Below are positions 24,585 through 34,037 of a DNA stretch of 64,000 nt, in pieces. Under the pieces are notes generated by a model. That model saw only the letters and a list, made by a program, of their open reading frames with translations, did not search any database and was not told the origin of the DNA. Origin of the DNA: Lachnospiraceae bacterium (GTDB taxonomy: Bacteria; Bacillota; Clostridia; Lachnospirales; Lachnospiraceae); assembly GCA_017543445.1 (NCBI GenBank), contig JAFYGB010000069.1, positions 62,001 through 126,000 on the forward strand, in the 5' to 3' direction. The translations under genes were made by a program, and so were the position numbers. The stretch's first letter is position 1, and every line of letters begins with the position of its first letter.

Positions 24585-25775
24585 ATGGGATTTGATATTA
24601 TACATTTGCCGAAGGAACATTGGGCAGGGTATCAGCTGCCGATGGATTATACATCGAACGATTTTATGGACGTTGCGATCACGCCGGTGGAGGGTGGTTT
24701 CGACGTTTCGTTCCGCATGGAGAAGAGCGAGGAGCCGATCGTGAAGACGAAGGCGCCGATCGCGATGGAGAACTGCCTGTATGCGCCGTTTGTGCCGGAT
24801 GCGTGCGCTTGGGGCGTGGTGAAGGATGGCCGTCTGGTCGCTGCGATCGAGACGGGCTCGGAGGCACGGAGCAACCGCCTGCGTATCTGGGAGATCTGGA
24901 TCGACGAGAAGTACCGCGGCCAGGGCATCGGCCATGCGCTCCTGGAAGTTGCGAAGGAGCAGGCGCGTCTGGAGTCGCGCCGCGCGGTCGTGCTGGGTTT
25001 CCGTTCGAGTAACATGAAGGCACTCGGTTTCTATCTGCACGAGGGCTTCACACTTTGTGGTTTCGACAGCTGTCGTTATCGCAACGATGACCTGAAGAAG
25101 AAAAATGTCCGCATCGAGATGGCGTACTTCCTGCGTAAGGCGAAAAAGGTAACGCGTGACGAGATCGAGATCCGCCCGGAGCGTGAGGAAGAGTATCACG
25201 AGGTCGAGCGGATGGTGCAGGAGGCGTTCTGGAATAAATATATGCCGGGCTGCGACGAGCATTTGCTGGTGCATAAGCTGCGTACGAGCGAGGCATATCT
25301 GCCGCATTATTCGCGCGTCGCGGTCAAGGACGGCGAGATCATCGGCATGATCATGTACGGTGAGGCTGCGGTGGAGGATGCGTTCGGCGTGAAGCATTCG
25401 GTGGCGACGTTCGGACCGCTGTGCGTAAAGGCAGAGTGGCAGGGCTGCGGCGTCGGCGAGATCCTGCTTAAGGAGACCATGGAGATGGTGCGTAAGGACG
25501 GCAAATATCCGGGCGTGATCATCCTCGGCGAGCCGACGTATTATCCGCGTCTGGGCTTTAAGACCACGGATAATTTCATGATCACCATGGAGGACGGTTC
25601 GTTCTCGGAGGCGCTGATGGGCTACGAGTTGAAGCCGCACGCGCTGGAGATGCTGCCGGGCCGCATGGTTTGGCCGGAGGTGTATTCCGATCTGTCCGCA
25701 GAGGAGACGGAGACGTTCAACCGGTCCTTCAAGACATTGCCCAAAATGTACTTCCCGAAGCAGTGGAAGAAGTAA
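24585..25775 (+). CDS. Tandem two-domain GNAT acetyltransferase
   Basis: A 396-residue protein with two GNAT folds that would transfer acetyl from acetyl-CoA to an amine. The first (about 60-185) has motif A as YRGQGIGHALLE and EGFTLCGFD. The second (about 200-350) has WQGCGVGEILLKE and GEPTYYPRLGFKT; the latter resembles the YhbS/predicted N-acetyltransferase group. An N-terminal segment of about 60 residues precedes them. Both acetyl-CoA loops (Q/RxxGxG) are intact. Whether this is a fusion of two ancestral genes or an internal duplication is unclear, as the halves differ strongly. It is monocistronic. Confidence 0.85.
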   Translation: MGFDIIHLPKEHWAGYQLPMDYTSNDFMDVAITPVEGGFDVSFRMEKSEEPIVKTKAPIAMENCLYAPFVPDACAWGVVKDGRLVAAIETGSEARSNRLRIWEIWIDEKYRGQGIGHALLEVAKEQARLESRRAVVLGFRSSNMKALGFYLHEGFTLCGFDSCRYRNDDLKKKNVRIEMAYFLRKAKKVTRDEIEIRPEREEEYHEVERMVQEAFWNKYMPGCDEHLLVHKLRTSEAYLPHYSRVAVKDGEIIGMIMYGEAAVEDAFGVKHSVATFGPLCVKAEWQGCGVGEILLKETMEMVRKDGKYPGVIILGEPTYYPRLGFKTTDNFMITMEDGSFSEALMGYELKPHALEMLPGRMVWPEVYSDLSAEETETFNRSFKTLPKMYFPKQWKK

Positions 25776-25810
25776 TAATAGTTTGCGAGGTAGCTATGAA
25801 CTATCCCTAC

Positions 25811-25847
25811 AAAGTCGGGGGCGGCGTGATGCCGGCGCCCCGACTTT
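25811..25847 (+). terminator. Terminator of the GNAT gene
   Basis: Arms AAAGTCGGGG (25811-25820) and CCCCGACTTT (25838-25847) with a GC-rich inner part. Confidence 0.7.
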
Positions 25848-25899
25848 CGCAGTTTAAAAGCGAAGAACATGAATATCTGGTGGTGACCGGTGACTGAAA

Positions 25900-25938
25900 G
25901 AAAAAAGCAGGATGCTTTGAACGCATCCTGCTCATTTT
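25900..25938. terminator. Bidirectional terminator between convergent genes
   Basis: AGCAGGATGC (25906-25915) and GCATCCTGCT (25923-25932) are flanked by A6 on the left and T6 on the right, so it can stop transcripts from both sides, chiefly the minus-strand reductase. Confidence 0.8.
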
Positions 25939-25952
25939 TTATCTTGTAAACT

Positions 25953-26741
25953 TTAGATCCAGCCGCCGTCAAATCCGATGACCTGGCCGGTGAGGTAGGC
26001 CGGGGCGGACAGGATGAGCGCGGCGAGTTCTGCGACTTCGTCCGCGGTCGCCATGCGTCCGGCCGGGATCTGGTCGATGACATCCTGCAGCTCTTCGGAG
26101 GAGAGCAGGCGGTTCATCTGCGTGTCGATCAGACCGCAGGCGATCGCATTGACCGGGATGGAAGAGGGCGCGAGCTCCTTAGCGAGGGCGCGGGTCATGG
26201 CGTTCAGGCCGCCTTTTGCCGCGGAGTAAGCGACTTCACAGGAAGCACCGACCTGACCCCAGACGGAAGAAATGTTTAGGATCGCACAGGTGGGCTGGGC
26301 GGCAGTGCTCTGGGGTGCCTCCAGATCGTGGATCCGACGGACCATGCCGGGGATGCACAGGCGTGAGAGGTCCAGGGCTGCAGCGAGGTTCGTCGAGAGG
26401 ATCGCCATGAGGCGGTCGGGAGCCAGGTCCTGGAGCAGACCGATGTCGGCGATGCCGGCGTTGTTGATGAGGATGTGCGGCGTGTGGCCGCCGGAGGCCT
26501 CGACTGCGCGGGCGAAGGCCGCGCTGCGCGCTTCGGCGTCGGAGAGATCGCAGATCATCGGGACGATCTGGCAGTCCGGCACCGCGCGGTTGATCTCGTC
26601 GATGACCGTCGCGAGACCCTCAGTGTCTGTATTACAATTCAAGATCAGGCGGGACGGCGAGCCGTCGAAGACCGCCAGACGGCGGGCGATCGCGGCGCCG
26701 ATGCCGCGGGACGCACCTGTGATAAGGATCGTTTTCTTCAT
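25953..26741 (-). CDS. Short-chain dehydrogenase/reductase (FabG-like)
   Basis: A 262-residue SDR oxidoreductase using NAD(P)H. The cofactor motif is TGASRGIG (about 8-15), then NNAG (about 93-96), the catalytic Ser in ILNISSVWG (158/159), and Tyr172/Lys176 in AYSAAKGG. The C-terminus LTGQVIGFDGGWI is typical of 3-oxoacyl-ACP reductases. Start 26741 follows AAGGAG. It stands alone rather than in a fatty-acid gene cluster, so the substrate may be another keto compound; FabG-like is a family statement, not a function. Confidence 0.88.
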   Translation of the reverse strand: MKKTILITGASRGIGAAIARRLAVFDGSPSRLILNCNTDTEGLATVIDEINRAVPDCQIVPMICDLSDAEARSAAFARAVEASGGHTPHILINNAGIADIGLLQDLAPDRLMAILSTNLAAALDLSRLCIPGMVRRIHDLEAPQSTAAQPTCAILNISSVWGQVGASCEVAYSAAKGGLNAMTRALAKELAPSSIPVNAIACGLIDTQMNRLLSSEELQDVIDQIPAGRMATADEVAELAALILSAPAYLTGQVIGFDGGWI

Positions 26742-27100
26742 AGGGGTACTCCTTGCTATTATGATCTGGCGAGCTAACAAAAGAGGCGGAAAGGCCGAGG
26801 TTGTTAGCCGCGGAGGTTTGTGAAGCTTGTTACTTCGGCTTGAAGACCACCAAAATGGTCAGGAAACCAGCTTTTGGTTGCTTTTCAGTCCTGGAAAACC
26901 AAGACTACGTGCACCGACGGGCGCAAAAGCAAAAAATGCTTGCTTTATGGTTATACTAGCATGAAGCAAGAGGAAAAACAAGCATTGTGTGCGTGGACGT
27001 GGTTGCGATTTTGTGGTATAGTGTTCGAAGGCGGATCGACTTTGATGGCACAGTCTGCCGGTAAACCGATCAGAAGAAACTGAGGAGTACCCACTCTGTT
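26742..27100. other. Divergent intergenic region with imperfect inverted repeat
   Basis: 359 bases between the divergent reductase and MATE genes. An imperfect inverted repeat, CTTGCTTTATG (26939-26949) and CATGAAGCAAG (26960-26970), sits over a TATACT (26952-26957). This could be an operator for the reductase or the pump. A further promoter is at 26994. No gene was found here. Confidence 0.4.
26994..27022 (+). promoter_or_regulatory. Probable promoter of the second MATE gene
   Basis: TGGACG (26994-26999) and TATAGT (27017-27022), spacer 17. Confidence 0.45.
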
Positions 27101-28501
27101 ATGAATACACAGCAAGCAAACATACAACCGAAAGAGAATCCGTTGGGGACGAAGCCGCTGGGTAAGCTGCTTCTGTCGCTGGCGATCCCGGCGATCATTG
27201 CGAACGTGGTCAATGCGCTCTACAATATCGTGGACCAGATCTTCATCGGCCAGGATACCGGAAGACTCGGAAACGCCGCGACCAGCGTATCGTTTCCGCT
27301 GACGACCATCTGTATGGCGATCGGCCTGATGACGGGGCTTGGCGCGGCTTCGGGCTTCAACTTAGAGTTGGGTCGCAAGAACGAAGCCAAGGCGAAGAAG
27401 ATCGCAGGTTCGGCGGCAGGCATGCTGGTGATCTGCGGCGTGACCATTTGCGTTTTGGTCCGCATTTTCTTGAAACCCATGCTCATCGCCTTCGGCGCAA
27501 CGGAGAACATCCTGCCGTACGCGGAGCAGTATGCGGGCATCACGTCCTTCGGTATTCCGTTCGTCCTCTTTTCGACGGGAACGAACCCGCTCGTGCGTGC
27601 GGACCGAAGTCCGCGGTACTCCATGGCGGCGATCGTCATCGGCGCTGTGCTGAATACCATTCTGGATCCGATCTTCATTTTTGTATGTGGCTGGGGTATC
27701 CGCGGGGCGGCCTGGGCGACGGTCATCAGCCAGATTCTGTCGGCCTCGATCCTGGTCGGATATTTCCCGCGATTTAAGTCGGTCAAATTTGCTATGAAGG
27801 ATTTCATCCCGCATTTCAGGGAGGTATTCGAGATCTGCAGGCTCGGCCTGAATTCCTTTATCTTTCAGTCCTCGAACCTGCTGGTGCAGATCACACTGAA
27901 CAATGTGCTTCGAAAATACGGTGAGCAGTCGATCTACGGCGCAGACACGCCGATCGCGGTGGCGGGCATCGTCACGAAGATCAACGTCATCTTTATTGCC
28001 CTCATCATCGGTCTGATCAATGGCGCACAGCCGATCTGCAGTTACAACTACGGCGCGAAGAAGTACGGCCGCGTGCGACATACGGTGAAACTGTTCATCA
28101 CCGCGGCAGTTATCATTTCGACAACACTTTGGCTCGTGTTCGAGATCTTCCCGCAGCCGCTCCTTTCCCTTTTTGGCAACGGCGGTGACGACCCGCTATA
28201 CATTGAATACGGCGTGCGCTTCATGCGCGCGTTCCTGTTCTGCGTCTTCTTAAACGGCGTGCAGATCTGTTGCGCGACCTTCTTCCCGGCCATCGGCAAG
28301 GCGACGAAGGGAGCCATCCTTTCCTTCTCGAAACAGATCGTTTTCCTGATCCCGCTGCTTTTGATCCTGCCGTATTTCTTCGGACTTGAAGGTATCAAAT
28401 TCGCGCAGCCGATCACGGACCTTCTGTCGTTTTTGCTGGCGATCACGTTGCTGTGGCATGAACTTCGAAAGATGCCGAAGGAAGATGCGCCGGTGGTGTG
28501 A
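27101..28501 (+). CDS. MATE-family efflux transporter (MepA-like)
   Basis: A 466-residue pump with about 12 helices. The first helices read LAIPAIIANVVNALYNIVDQ and FIGQDTGRLGNAA; the second half begins NSFIFQSSNLLVQITLNNVL. The pattern DQIFIG and the loop FNLELGRKNEAKAKK fit the MepA branch (multidrug export, often of cationic dyes and glycylcyclines). It is only distantly similar to the MATE at 19790. The ribosome site is GAGGAG at 27082. Its product's substrate is unknown. It is divergent from the SDR gene. Confidence 0.88.
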   Translation: MNTQQANIQPKENPLGTKPLGKLLLSLAIPAIIANVVNALYNIVDQIFIGQDTGRLGNAATSVSFPLTTICMAIGLMTGLGAASGFNLELGRKNEAKAKKIAGSAAGMLVICGVTICVLVRIFLKPMLIAFGATENILPYAEQYAGITSFGIPFVLFSTGTNPLVRADRSPRYSMAAIVIGAVLNTILDPIFIFVCGWGIRGAAWATVISQILSASILVGYFPRFKSVKFAMKDFIPHFREVFEICRLGLNSFIFQSSNLLVQITLNNVLRKYGEQSIYGADTPIAVAGIVTKINVIFIALIIGLINGAQPICSYNYGAKKYGRVRHTVKLFITAAVIISTTLWLVFEIFPQPLLSLFGNGGDDPLYIEYGVRFMRAFLFCVFLNGVQICCATFFPAIGKATKGAILSFSKQIVFLIPLLLILPYFFGLEGIKFAQPITDLLSFLLAITLLWHELRKMPKEDAPVV

Positions 28502-28543
28502 GTTTTGGAGTGCACAAGGGTGGGCCTCAACACCACGCATGGC

Positions 28544-28571
28544 TTGACATTTAGCATACATTTGCTATAAT
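28544..28571 (+). promoter_or_regulatory. Promoter of the nucleosidase-CapA operon
   Basis: TTGACA (28544-28549) and TATAAT (28566-28571), both consensus, spacer 16. A leader hairpin with GTGCAT/ATGCAC arms follows before ATG 28636. Confidence 0.8.
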
Positions 28572-28635
28572 TTTCTCATAGGATCAATGTGCATTTTCCA
28601 CGTTGGCGGATGCACTCGGAAGGGAGTTTATTGAG

Positions 28636-29355
28636 ATGAAATACGGAATCATCGGCGCGATGGAAGCTGAGGTCGCAACGCTGAAGAAACATATGGCGCA
28701 GGCAGGCGGTTACACGTCGAAGCGCTATGCGGGCATGGACTTTGCCTGTGGTAAGCTGGGACAGGCGGACGTCGTCGTCGTGAAGTGCGGCATCGGTAAG
28801 GTCAATGCAGCCATGTGCGTCCAGATCTTAGCGGATTATTTTGACGTTACACATATTATCAACACGGGCGTCGCAGGTGCGCTGAATGAGAAACTGGATA
28901 TCGGGGACATCCTGATCTCCGTAGATGCGCTCCAGCACGACGTGGATGTGACGGCGCTGAAGTACGCGCCGGGACAGATCCCGGGCATGCCCGTTCTGGC
29001 ATTTCCCGCGGATAAGACATTGATCGCACAGGCAGAACGGACCGCCGAGGCACTGAAGAACGAGCCCGGATTTTCGGATGTTTCCTTCCTGCGCGGACGC
29101 GTGGTGAGCGGCGATGTTTTTGTTTCGGACACCGACCTGAAGAAGCGTCTGATCGAGATGTTCCGCGGCGACTGCTGCGAGATGGAAGGTGCTGCGATCG
29201 CGCAGGCGGCGTATGCGAACAACATGCCCTACGTGATCCTGCGTGCGATCTCCGATCGCGCGAACGGCGGCGCGACGGTGGACTATCCGGTGTTTGAGGC
29301 CCAGGCGGCCGTGCGTTGTTCACGTTTTGTGGAATATTTGGTCAATAGAGTATAA
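28636..29355 (+). CDS. mtnN: 5'-methylthioadenosine/S-adenosylhomocysteine nucleosidase
   Basis: A 239-residue MTAN (Pfs) that splits adenine from MTA and SAH, recycling methyl-donor by-products and, with LuxS, leading to AI-2. Family markers are MKYGIIGAMEAEVATL at the start, CGIGKVNAA, NTGVAGALNEKLDIGD, and the catalytic region CEMEGAAIAQAA with RAISDRAN (the Asp is the general acid). Length is normal. Start 28636 is preferred over 28603, with GGGAGT upstream. Its stop overlaps the CapA-like start by one base (TAATG), so the two are translationally coupled, an unusual pairing. Confidence 0.93.
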   Translation: MKYGIIGAMEAEVATLKKHMAQAGGYTSKRYAGMDFACGKLGQADVVVVKCGIGKVNAAMCVQILADYFDVTHIINTGVAGALNEKLDIGDILISVDALQHDVDVTALKYAPGQIPGMPVLAFPADKTLIAQAERTAEALKNEPGFSDVSFLRGRVVSGDVFVSDTDLKKRLIEMFRGDCCEMEGAAIAQAAYANNMPYVILRAISDRANGGATVDYPVFEAQAAVRCSRFVEYLVNRV

Positions 29356-30800
29356 TGGGAACGATATCGAGCTGGAATAAAGATCGAAAGGAAGGCTCCG
29401 GGAAGGGCCGCATCGGCATCCACATCGCGGCGGGTGTGATCGTGGTCCTTCTTTTTGTGTGTCTGTTCGTCTTTGTGATCCTGCCTCGATTTACAGGCGG
29501 CCCGGGGGACGAGAACGAGACCACATCGGCCGAAGTTTCAACGGCGGAAAGTGTGACCGACGACGTGGCAAATGCTTCGTCTTCGGAGGAGGCATCCGAT
29601 GTGGAAAACACTATGGACGCTTCCGAGTCAGAAGCGTTGTCCGATGCATCCGACGCCGACGAAACCTCCGAGGCAGACGGCACATCGGGCGCCGACGAAA
29701 CCTCCGACGAGACCGATACATCCGAAGCGCCGACCGAGCCGGAAGAAGAATACATCACGATCCTTGCCGTCGGAGATAATCTCTACCACAAATCCCTGTC
29801 CCAAAGCGGGATCCAGGAGGATGGAAGCTACGATTATACACCTGTCTACCGGGCGATGCGCAACGAGATCTCACGTGCGGATATTGCCGTGATCAACCAG
29901 GAGACGCCGATGGCGGGCGATGCCTACGGTATCCAGACCTATCCGAAGTTCAACGTTCCGCAGCAGATCAGCAATGCGATGGTCTGGGCGGGCTTCGACG
30001 TTGTTTCTTTTGCGACGAACCACATGCTGGACATGGGGCGGCAGGGGCTGATCGACACGGCGCAGTATTGGAAAGATAAGCATCCGGACGTGCTCGTGAC
30101 GGGGATAGCCCTCAGTCAGGAAGAGCGGGATGCCGTACCTTATGTCGAATGCAAAGGGAAGAAGATCGCGTTTTTGAATTACACATACGGCGTAAACTCG
30201 GGGAATCTGGGCCGGCAGCCGTATCTGCTGAATTTCTTCGATGAGGCGACCGTGCGGGCGGACATTGCCCGCGCAAAAGAGGTGTGCGACTACGTGATCG
30301 TACTGCCGCACTGGGGCGTCGAGGGCCGCATGGAGCCGACCGAAGAGCAGTACAATATGGCGCTGATCCTGGCGGACGCAGGAGCGGACGTGGTGATCGG
30401 AACGCACCCGCACGTCGTACAGAAAGTGCAATGGGTGACGGGCGCGAGCGGGCATCAAACGCTGGTTTTCTACTCGCTGGGGAATTTCATTTCCCTCCAG
30501 GACACGGCGGCAAAGATGCTCGGCGGCGTTGCAAAGCTGCGCCTTCGGATCGATCCGGAGACGGGAGCACTTACACTGGACGACTACCGCATGGACTACG
30601 TCGTGACGCATTTCACCTACGATCCCGAGATCGAACTGTTTTCCGGAATGACAGCGGTTCCGTGGGATCAGTACACACGCAGCCGGGCCACGAAGCATGG
30701 CCTGATCTCCTGGGGAAAGAAATTTTCCTACGATATGCTCGAGACGTACATAAAAAACAACGGACCGGTAACGAAGGAAGATATTGAAAGAATTCCGTAA
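29355..30800 (+). CDS. CapA/PgsA-like metallophosphatase-fold protein
   Basis: A 481-residue protein. One N-terminal membrane helix (about 23-46) is followed by a Ser/Asp/Glu/Thr-rich linker (about 50-130), which would place the domain outside the membrane. Residues about 135-440 are a CapA domain: LAVGDNLYH, INQETPMAG, FATNHMLDMG, LPHWGVEG, GTHPHVVQ and FYSLGNFIS are the metallophosphatase-type motifs. CapA proteins act in poly-gamma-glutamate synthesis or related surface polymer work. No capBC genes are nearby, so the role here is open. Starts on the last base of the mtnN stop. Confidence 0.88.
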   Translation: MGTISSWNKDRKEGSGKGRIGIHIAAGVIVVLLFVCLFVFVILPRFTGGPGDENETTSAEVSTAESVTDDVANASSSEEASDVENTMDASESEALSDASDADETSEADGTSGADETSDETDTSEAPTEPEEEYITILAVGDNLYHKSLSQSGIQEDGSYDYTPVYRAMRNEISRADIAVINQETPMAGDAYGIQTYPKFNVPQQISNAMVWAGFDVVSFATNHMLDMGRQGLIDTAQYWKDKHPDVLVTGIALSQEERDAVPYVECKGKKIAFLNYTYGVNSGNLGRQPYLLNFFDEATVRADIARAKEVCDYVIVLPHWGVEGRMEPTEEQYNMALILADAGADVVIGTHPHVVQKVQWVTGASGHQTLVFYSLGNFISLQDTAAKMLGGVAKLRLRIDPETGALTLDDYRMDYVVTHFTYDPEIELFSGMTAVPWDQYTRSRATKHGLISWGKKFSYDMLETYIKNNGPVTKEDIERIP

Positions 30801-30821
30801 GGAAATCGAGCAAATTATCCG

Positions 30822-30850
30822 TTGAAATGGACTTGGAAATATGGTAAAAT
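30822..30850 (+). promoter_or_regulatory. Promoter of the XpaC-TelA operon
   Basis: TTGAAA (30822-30827) and TAAAAT (30845-30850), spacer 17, about 70 bases before ATG 30924. Confidence 0.65.
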
Positions 30851-30923
30851 CACATTGTGTGGTCGAATCCCTTTGAGGCGGCCTTAAGAATGTTTGTTTG
30901 AAACCAAAGGTGGTGAGTTTATC

Positions 30924-32576
30924 ATGGCTGACAATTACAATCCGAATGATCTGGGCGACACGATACGTCGTTCTGTAGAGCAAGCGGTTTCCAGCATTAA
31001 TAATATGGTCGGCCAGATAATCGGGAACGGTTCGACCGGAAACCCGCAGCAGCCTCCGAGGCAGAATACACAACAAAACGTACAACAAAACATGCAGAAC
31101 CGACGGGCTTCGCAGGGGCAGCAGGGTACGGTCGCGCAGGCGGCACAGCAGGTGCGAACACAGTTTGATGCAGCGCCGAAGTATCCGGAGGTTTATCATC
31201 AGCAGGGAACGCAGGTTGCGTATTCGCAGATGCCTCAGCAACAGGGGCAGCCATATGTAAATAGTGCGCCGGGCGTTTATGCGAACGGCCAGCCGGTGCA
31301 GAGAGCGCAGAATGTTCAGCCGATGGGCGGACAGACGGTGCAGACGGTGCAGCCGAATTACTTGCCGCCGGCACAGCAAAACCCGAACTACCAACAGGGC
31401 GGTCAGGCAGGCCAGCCCGGACAGCGCGGACGCGGGGCGTTCGGCGGTGCAGGCGGAGCGGGCGGCGGACGGAATGCGAACCAGAACCAGTATCCGCTGG
31501 TGGAGACGAATACACACATCAATGATCCACGCTATCCTGCTTACATGCGGACCAGCCGGCCCGCACCGGTACGAACGCCGAATCAGACGACGCAGATCCG
31601 CGTGACTCGCAAGGCGGATGCATTTCCCGGAGAGGAAGAAAACAACACCCGGGGCGTTACGTTCCTGGTATTCACCATCATCACCGCACTCTTCACGTTC
31701 GGCATGATCGGGGAGATGGGCGACTCGGAGATGAGCATCGCAGGAGCGATCGTAGGTTTCCTGTTTTCCGCCGGATTGTTTGGCGTATTCCTGTATTTGT
31801 TTACACGTTCCAAAAAGAAGAAAAGGCAATACGCGCGTTTCCGCGAGTATATAAAACGCTATGCGACACAGCCGCAGGTCTCGGTCCTCGAGATGTCGGC
31901 GGCGATGGGCATCGAGCCTTCCGTGATCCGCGACGACTGGAAGCAGATGATCGAACTCGGCGTGTTCCCGCAGGGACATTTCGCACCGGGCGACCAGGTG
32001 ATCTTCCTTTCGGACGAGGGATACGAGAAATACATGCAGACGTATGGCCTCATGAGCCCGCAGCAGCAGACGCAGTCGGCCGGCGCATTGCCCGCGCCGA
32101 ACGGAGCGGAGGCGAAACCGGCACGTTCACCAGAGGTCGAAAAGGCCTTGGAGCAGGGACGCAGTTACATGTTGCAGCTGCGTAATGAGAACGATGCGAT
32201 CCCGGGTGAGGTCGTTACGAAGAAGCTGGACAGCCTGGAGGATGTGTGCAAACGTATCTTCCGCGTGGTCGAGGATCACCCCGAGAAGCTCCCGGAGATC
32301 CGGAAGTTCATGGAGTATTACATGCCGACGACCTTGAAACTGGTGCATACGTACCGCGAGTTCGAGGATCAGAAGCTGGAGGGAGACAACATCTCCCGCA
32401 CGAAGAAAGATATCGAAGATACGCTCGACATGATCAATGTCGCGTTCGAGAACCTTTTGAACGACCTGTTTAAGGATGCGGCGGTGGAAGCATCGGCCGA
32501 CATTTCGGTGCTGAACGCACTGTTCGCGCAGGAAGGACTGAAGGAGAAGGAATTCGAAGTAATTCCGAGAAAATAG
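30924..32576 (+). CDS. XpaC-like membrane protein with Gln-rich N-terminus
   Basis: A 550-residue protein. Residues 1-20 are an amphipathic helix (DTIRRSVEQAVSSIN). About 30-200 is a long disordered Gln/Asn/Gly/Pro-rich region, then two membrane helices (about 245-290). The C-terminal half contains a winged-helix-like piece (VLEMSAAMGIEPSVIRDDWK) and, from about 400, the XpaC domain with LRNENDAIPGEVVTKKLDSL and KFMEYYMPTTLKLVHTYREF. XpaC is named for hydrolysis of an indolyl phosphate dye, but its role is unknown. It is nearly always next to TelA, as here. Confidence 0.85.
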   Translation: MADNYNPNDLGDTIRRSVEQAVSSINNMVGQIIGNGSTGNPQQPPRQNTQQNVQQNMQNRRASQGQQGTVAQAAQQVRTQFDAAPKYPEVYHQQGTQVAYSQMPQQQGQPYVNSAPGVYANGQPVQRAQNVQPMGGQTVQTVQPNYLPPAQQNPNYQQGGQAGQPGQRGRGAFGGAGGAGGGRNANQNQYPLVETNTHINDPRYPAYMRTSRPAPVRTPNQTTQIRVTRKADAFPGEEENNTRGVTFLVFTIITALFTFGMIGEMGDSEMSIAGAIVGFLFSAGLFGVFLYLFTRSKKKKRQYARFREYIKRYATQPQVSVLEMSAAMGIEPSVIRDDWKQMIELGVFPQGHFAPGDQVIFLSDEGYEKYMQTYGLMSPQQQTQSAGALPAPNGAEAKPARSPEVEKALEQGRSYMLQLRNENDAIPGEVVTKKLDSLEDVCKRIFRVVEDHPEKLPEIRKFMEYYMPTTLKLVHTYREFEDQKLEGDNISRTKKDIEDTLDMINVAFENLLNDLFKDAAVEASADISVLNALFAQEGLKEKEFEVIPRK

Positions 32577-32619
32577 AAATTTGAAAATGCATGGCGGCGC
32601 CGTGCGGATAGGAGAAGAT

Positions 32620-33840
32620 ATGGATGAAAACATGATGCCTCAGGAGCAGGTTAAGGAAGCAACAGAGCAGGTGATCGAGACGATCGTGGCGGATGCGCCC
32701 GAAGCTCCCAGCCTTACATTGACCCCGTTCGATCAGCCGGAAACAAAGCCGGTACTGGTAACGGATGCACAGAAGAAGGAGGAAGAAGTCGAAGATATGA
32801 CCGCTTCCATCCTGTCTGAGCAGGAACTTAAGCAGGTAGAGCAGTTCTCGAAACAGATCGATCTGAAGGACACGAACTCCATCATGCAGTACGGTGCAGG
32901 TGCGCAGAAGAAGGTTGCGGATTTCTCCGAGGCAGCATTGGATAATGTACGTACGAAGGATCTCGGCGAGGTTGGCGGAATGCTGTCGAACCTGGTTACT
33001 GAGCTGAAGTCGTTCGACGTAAAGGAGAACGAAAAGGGTATCCGTGCGTGGTTTAAGAAGAGCGCAAATAAGATCGAGGCTATGAAGGCGAAATACGCGA
33101 AGGCCGAGACGAATGTTAATAAGGTTGCTGACTCCCTCGAGAAGCATCAGGTCACCTTGCTTCGCGACGTAGCGATGCTGGATAACATGTACGCAACGAA
33201 CCAGACCTACTACAAGGAACTGACCATGTACATCCTGGCAGGTAAGAAGCGTCTGGAGCGTGCGAAGAACGAAGAACTCGTTGAACTCAACGAGAAGGCG
33301 AAGAAGACCGGGCTTCCGGAAGACGCGCAGGCGGCGAATGACTACGCAGCCCTGATCAACCGTTTCGAGAAGAAACTCTACGATCTGGAACTGACCCGTG
33401 TGATCTCCATTCAGATGGGACCGCAGATCCGTCTCGTGCAGAGCAACGATACCGTAATGAGCGAGAAGATCCAGTCTACACTGGTAAATACGATCCCGCT
33501 TTGGAAGAGCCAGATGGTCCTGGCCCTCGGCATGAGCCATTCTATGGAAGCTGCAAAGGCGCAGGGCGAAGTTACGGATATGACCAATGCGTTGCTTAAG
33601 AAGAACGCAGACATGTTGAAAATGTCCTCCATCGAGACCGCTAAGGAGTCCGAGCGTGGTATCGTTGAGATCGAGACCTTGCAGCATACGAACCAGTCTC
33701 TGATCGATACGCTTGACGAAGTTATGCGTATCCAGAACGAAGGCCGTGAGAAGCGTGCCGCAGCGGAGATCGAGCTTCGTAAGATCGAGAACCAGATGAA
33801 AGAAAAACTGCTTGAGATGAGCGCAAGTTCTCGCAAGTGA
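32620..33840 (+). CDS. TelA-family (toxic anion resistance-like) protein
   Basis: A 406-residue, mostly helical cytoplasmic protein of the TelA family. Recognisable blocks are DLGEVGGMLSNLVTELKSF, LEKHQVTLLRDVAMLDNMYA, NQTYYKELTMYILAGK, QMGPQIRLVQSNDTVMSEKI and WKSQMVLALG. TelA proteins were linked to tellurite and cell-envelope stress resistance; the biochemical activity is unknown. Start 32620 has AGGAGAA upstream. The 43-base gap to the xpaC-like gene and a shared terminator put both in one operon. Confidence 0.9.
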   Translation: MDENMMPQEQVKEATEQVIETIVADAPEAPSLTLTPFDQPETKPVLVTDAQKKEEEVEDMTASILSEQELKQVEQFSKQIDLKDTNSIMQYGAGAQKKVADFSEAALDNVRTKDLGEVGGMLSNLVTELKSFDVKENEKGIRAWFKKSANKIEAMKAKYAKAETNVNKVADSLEKHQVTLLRDVAMLDNMYATNQTYYKELTMYILAGKKRLERAKNEELVELNEKAKKTGLPEDAQAANDYAALINRFEKKLYDLELTRVISIQMGPQIRLVQSNDTVMSEKIQSTLVNTIPLWKSQMVLALGMSHSMEAAKAQGEVTDMTNALLKKNADMLKMSSIETAKESERGIVEIETLQHTNQSLIDTLDEVMRIQNEGREKRAAAEIELRKIENQMKEKLLEMSASSRK

Positions 33841-33887
33841 TAATACGGTAGATCGAAGCTTTTGAACTTCGAAATACAGCCGAAAGA

Positions 33888-33920
33888 CCGGCACCGGGAT
33901 GTTCCCGGTGCCGGCTTTTT
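33888..33920 (+). terminator. Intrinsic terminator after the telA-like gene
   Basis: CCGGCACCGGGA (33888-33899) pairs with TCCCGGTGCCGG (33903-33914), then CTTTTT. Confidence 0.9.
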
Positions 33921-34037
33921 AACGTTTGATCGAAAATAGGGTGAAAAAAGAGGATAAAATGAGAAAACGAACACGAGTATATTCGGCAATTTACACAAAT
34001 TGCGGCCGATTATTTCAGTAAAGTTGTTAGAAACACT

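Noticed and set aside
25796..25897. 33-codon frame with a GAGG site after the GNAT gene
   Set aside because: It encodes the arms of the terminator hairpin; the stem explains the sequence better than a peptide.
29871..31979. 702-codon minus-strand reading frame across the CapA and XpaC genes
   Set aside because: It spans two real genes and the promoter between them. Composition is Arg/His/Leu-rich without any recognisable domain.
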